In this document: in pieces, positions 62,801 to 64,000 of the stretch
Layout: each line of letters starts with the position of its first letter
How positions within the stretch are numbered: the first letter of the stretch is position 1
Source of the DNA: Bacteroidota bacterium
GTDB lineage: Bacteria; Bacteroidota; Bacteroidia; NS11-12g; UBA9320
Assembly (NCBI GenBank): GCA_016124755.1
Contig: WGNA01000008.1
Span: 124,001 to 188,000, forward strand
DNA: 64,000 nucleotides
Direction: 5' to 3'
Made by a program: the position numbers and the translations under genes
Notes under the pieces: generated by a model
Seen by the model: only the letters and a program-made list of their open reading frames with translations
The model's database searches: none
What the model was told of the DNA's origin: nothing

Positions 62801-64000
62801 TGGCCATCGAAACACAACTCGCATTGGAATGATTAACACCTAATTTGTATGTACCGGATTCCAGAATTTTACCGGAAATAAAATTAAAGGTGTCGCTTAA
62901 ACATACAGCACTATTTTTAGATTCGAAAGACTTTTGCGATTGGCCGTACAAATAGTAGTAATATCCCGAATCTGCATGCGAAACATTTACTTGTGCACCA
63001 TTACCCAGACAAACAACCGTATCAGTCAAATCAAAATCCAAAGCGGTATTTGGCGGATCTACTACATGGAAAATTCCTGCGGTGGTATCGCGTAGCGAAT
63101 CCTGATTCATCACAATCATTTGTATTTTGTACTCACCAACCTTATCGAAAAGATAGGAAACTTTCTGACAAGTTGATTGATAAAACTTTCCATCAACCCA
63201 CCATTCACATTTTTCCGAAGAACCGGTTGTGGCATATAAATTTTGATTTGCATTTACACACGAACCTAATAAATTGAGTTTTGCATATGGATAAGTTCCG
63301 CCACCATTATCATTTGTTAAATAAAGATTTCCATTTGGGCCACAACCATAATTTTTCTTGGAGTCGGAAGGAAGATACCAAAAACAATCTACCGAATAAT
63401 CCCCGGTTCCATCCATTAATTCTAAGGTTTCGGTTTTAAACATTTTGTATATGCCGTGGGAAGTGCCGACAAAAATTGCCGATCCATTCCTGAGAATGCA
63501 TTGTCCGTTCAGAACATCCGGTTTAAAGTTGGTGAGTTCATCGAAAACCGAATGATTGTAGTAATACAAACATTTACCTACACCATAAATGTTTGTTGCA
63601 TTGTCGTAAGTTAGGCCGCAAACGGGTTTATCGGAAGAAACATATTCCTGCAATTCTATTTCATACCTATAACTAACCGTATTAAATCCAAAATAAGCCT
63701 TTGTGATGCCGGATGATGTTCCAAGCAACAAGTCATTTGCCGAACTTGAATTAATGCAGGCAACACTCAGCAAGTCATCTGTGAAGTTTGTTTCAGCCTC
63801 TTTGAACGTATTATTATCCAGTATTAGAAAAAGGCCGTTATCTCCAACTGCAACATACGTTTTTAAATAAGCGCTGTAAGCCAATTGATTCAGGGAGCTT
63901 CTGTAAATGCCACGATAAATAATTTGATAGGAAAGGTCGGTAAGCGAGATGCGAAAGGCAACGGCAGTATGGGTGATAGTGTCCTGTCCACAGGCATAAA
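59886..64000 (-). CDS. T9SS type A cargo, cut by the window's right edge
   Basis: The frame stays open to base 64000; codons before the ATG at 63884 read YACGQDTITHTAVAFRISLT and further YRSSLNQLAYSAY, so that ATG is internal and the 5' end lies outside. Visible parts: propeller-like repeats (YGVGKCLYYYNHS, GIYKMFKTETL), a PKD-like region (HFHWDFSPKPDWSEDS), a narrative-type propeller (GDGDFMLFGSYYNQ-like strands), and four repeats of CxxYxSPSGxxxxxSGxYTDTxxSxxGCDS near the end. The C-terminal about 75 residues (WLIPNPNNGRFAIYTN, LNLIDIAGKTV, GIYTVMIRSES) are a type A sorting signal. It is exported by T9SS. At least 1371 residues are in view. Confidence 0.9.
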   Translation of the reverse strand, partial: YACGQDTITHTAVAFRISLTDLSYQIIYRGIYRSSLNQLAYSAYLKTYVAVGDNGLFLILDNNTFKEAETNFTDDLLSVACINSSSANDLLLGTSSGITKAYFGFNTVSYRYEIELQEYVSSDKPVCGLTYDNATNIYGVGKCLYYYNHSVFDELTNFKPDVLNGQCILRNGSAIFVGTSHGIYKMFKTETLELMDGTGDYSVDCFWYLPSDSKKNYGCGPNGNLYLTNDNGGGTYPYAKLNLLGSCVNANQNLYATTGSSEKCEWWVDGKFYQSTCQKVSYLFDKVGEYKIQMIVMNQDSLRDTTAGIFHVVDPPNTALDFDLTDTVVCLGNGAQVNVSHADSGYYYYLYGQSQKSFESKNSAVCLSDTFNFISGKILESGTYKLGVNHSNASCVSMANRTIYIKVQNVTSEFHSRYINADIKDTLAFNALSDDAEHFHWDFSPKPDWSEDSVRKARCVFSKTGRITVTLETWSDDGCHDIRQTTSTNVYREASVPDDCWNLFVGGDSLHRLHITYPEEMRRLSLADDDGYLITGTYRQGEKIYSRGGLDYELPYASSCLIKYSQNGILKWICSAPCDAIDQQSITAFNDLISTTDGNIILANRSYGFTDNTGKDYSTISSQILKLNQQGELIWELKSKWQDLFIPVNIFPMSDGDFMLFGSYYNQFQESKVQLYLNGILSDSLQGYKDTKANSFWAFSKFNAEGKLVWHRPLELFNYNIPKNIVAHGDSFGNVTIAGHVFRNIYAHDRRDETIDTLISNAGTSDDHRVFILKLDTAGRKIWNMNILSPKAPLQNIEVNDLISEPDGRFYFTGANTSGYGDSTDAAVITNADGSRNPMYPGRFYVASVNKNGICQWVTGTQPQRYSAGYDLVKDQGKLYVLGRSFNQDRKPGYLVFNHDSTGWDTLGFQTESDYFVTRFDTNGYCETAFVNGLNVNFDGYRIDYFNRMTVKNGRIALHKTFPMYEKYQINYRDFGNIVSPHFPYYTNSNLVSFVPECGFVFYPKHGCKTIEIPTIEERNNCGAYKSPNGTVYSKSGIYKEVNFINFGCDTFQTINQLNLTINSGFSDTIQINSCKSYITPSGQLIRYSGFYTDTLISSTGCDSVLTMDINIGYAEKNYADFQACNLFTSPSGKEIVHSGIYTDTFHSSIGCDSLIEMLVTINYDTSIHFSDTVCQVFRSLSGKKWTTSGTYKDTTHLLSGCSQFNVYDVDIANLSGSVIQEDSGILCQETRGKIQWYDCDTKSKIKGENNRKYYPTNSGNYSAILSFGGCSDTTECFNFKSGNIALKDLRNVAWLIPNPNNGRFAIYTNASPDNYKLNLIDIAGKTVSEREYVNTTVMIFDEDIPDGIYTVMIRSESAFVNFRVAIFNN

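Noticed and set aside
63884-63884. ATG at 63884 as start of the right-edge cargo protein
   Set aside because: The frame is open upstream to the window end with protein-like sequence (GQDTITHTAVAFR) and there is no signal peptide at 63884, so the gene is cut by the edge.
1-64000. tRNA, rRNA or riboswitch genes
   Set aside because: No cloverleaf with conserved T-arm, no rRNA-like sequence and no known riboswitch core was recognised by eye; a covariance search would be needed to be sure.

Overview
The window looks like an environmental Bacteroidota chromosome. Low-GC DNA carries C-terminal type IX secretion (T9SS) sorting signals of both kinds (type A on two proteins, type B on one), a PorP/SprF-family barrel, a TonB-dependent receptor with a carboxypeptidase-regulatory-like N-terminus, PepSY-like and TlpA-like secreted proteins, and many lipoproteins, while Shine-Dalgarno sites are mostly absent. 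I cannot place it below phylum. No rRNA, tRNA, CRISPR array or phage was seen.

Layout. 0-4.6 kb: two lipoproteins, a 150-bp dispersed repeat, and a DUF4160 / DUF2442-HTH pair that looks like a toxin-antitoxin (TA) module. 3.6-7.4 kb: an AraC regulator divergent from an AldB/ExaC-type aldehyde dehydrogenase and its usual DUF779 partner. 7.7-13 kb: a TlpA-like protein with a small, possibly frameshifted lipoprotein, a VOC protein, an SRPBCC protein and two exported proteins. 13.1-18.4 kb: a 1768-aa multi-PKD protein with a type B sorting tail. 19-24.8 kb: higA with only the tail of higB, a SanA-like protein, an eight-unit tandem repeat array, an amino-acid racemase translationally overlapped with a Na+/solute symporter, and a GNAT. 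24.9-31.4 kb: a two-component system, a broken VapBC-like TA locus, a PepSY-like lipoprotein and a TonB-dependent receptor. 31.5-43.8 kb: an SQR-like flavoprotein, a PorP/SprF protein, a coiled-coil membrane protein, an SDR, a double-VOC protein, a BNR-type T9SS cargo, phosphoglucose/phosphomannose isomerase, RluD, a REP-associated transposase (RAYT) with palindromes, and a GNAT. 44-55 kb: a tight three-gene operon encoding an outer-membrane barrel, a 2446-aa protein with about 900 residues of coiled coil, and an FN3 protein. 55-64 kb: repeats, small membrane proteins, a Tat-type pirin, and a T9SS cargo cut by the right window edge.

The strongest unusual signal is at 27.4-27.9 kb. A 505-bp element with the architecture of an integron gene cassette (GTTRRRY-type crossover, one small membrane-protein gene, attC-like hairpin site) is inserted inside a PIN-domain toxin gene. 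Removing it restores a canonical toxin start (MSNSKIIAILDACVL followed by YPAPIRDLLL) that overlaps the antitoxin stop. No integrase lies in the window. A second TA locus (higBA) also keeps its antitoxin and has lost most of its toxin.

The window is also rich in repeats that the genes do not explain: a 65-bp element in four ungapped copies (one ending at the RAYT stop codon), a BIME-like palindrome pair upstream of the RAYT, a 150-bp dispersed repeat with an A/T hairpin, an eight-unit ~162-bp array with GTTACCG hexamers whose motif also occurs inside an SRPBCC coding sequence, and two other tandem families near 55 and 58 kb.
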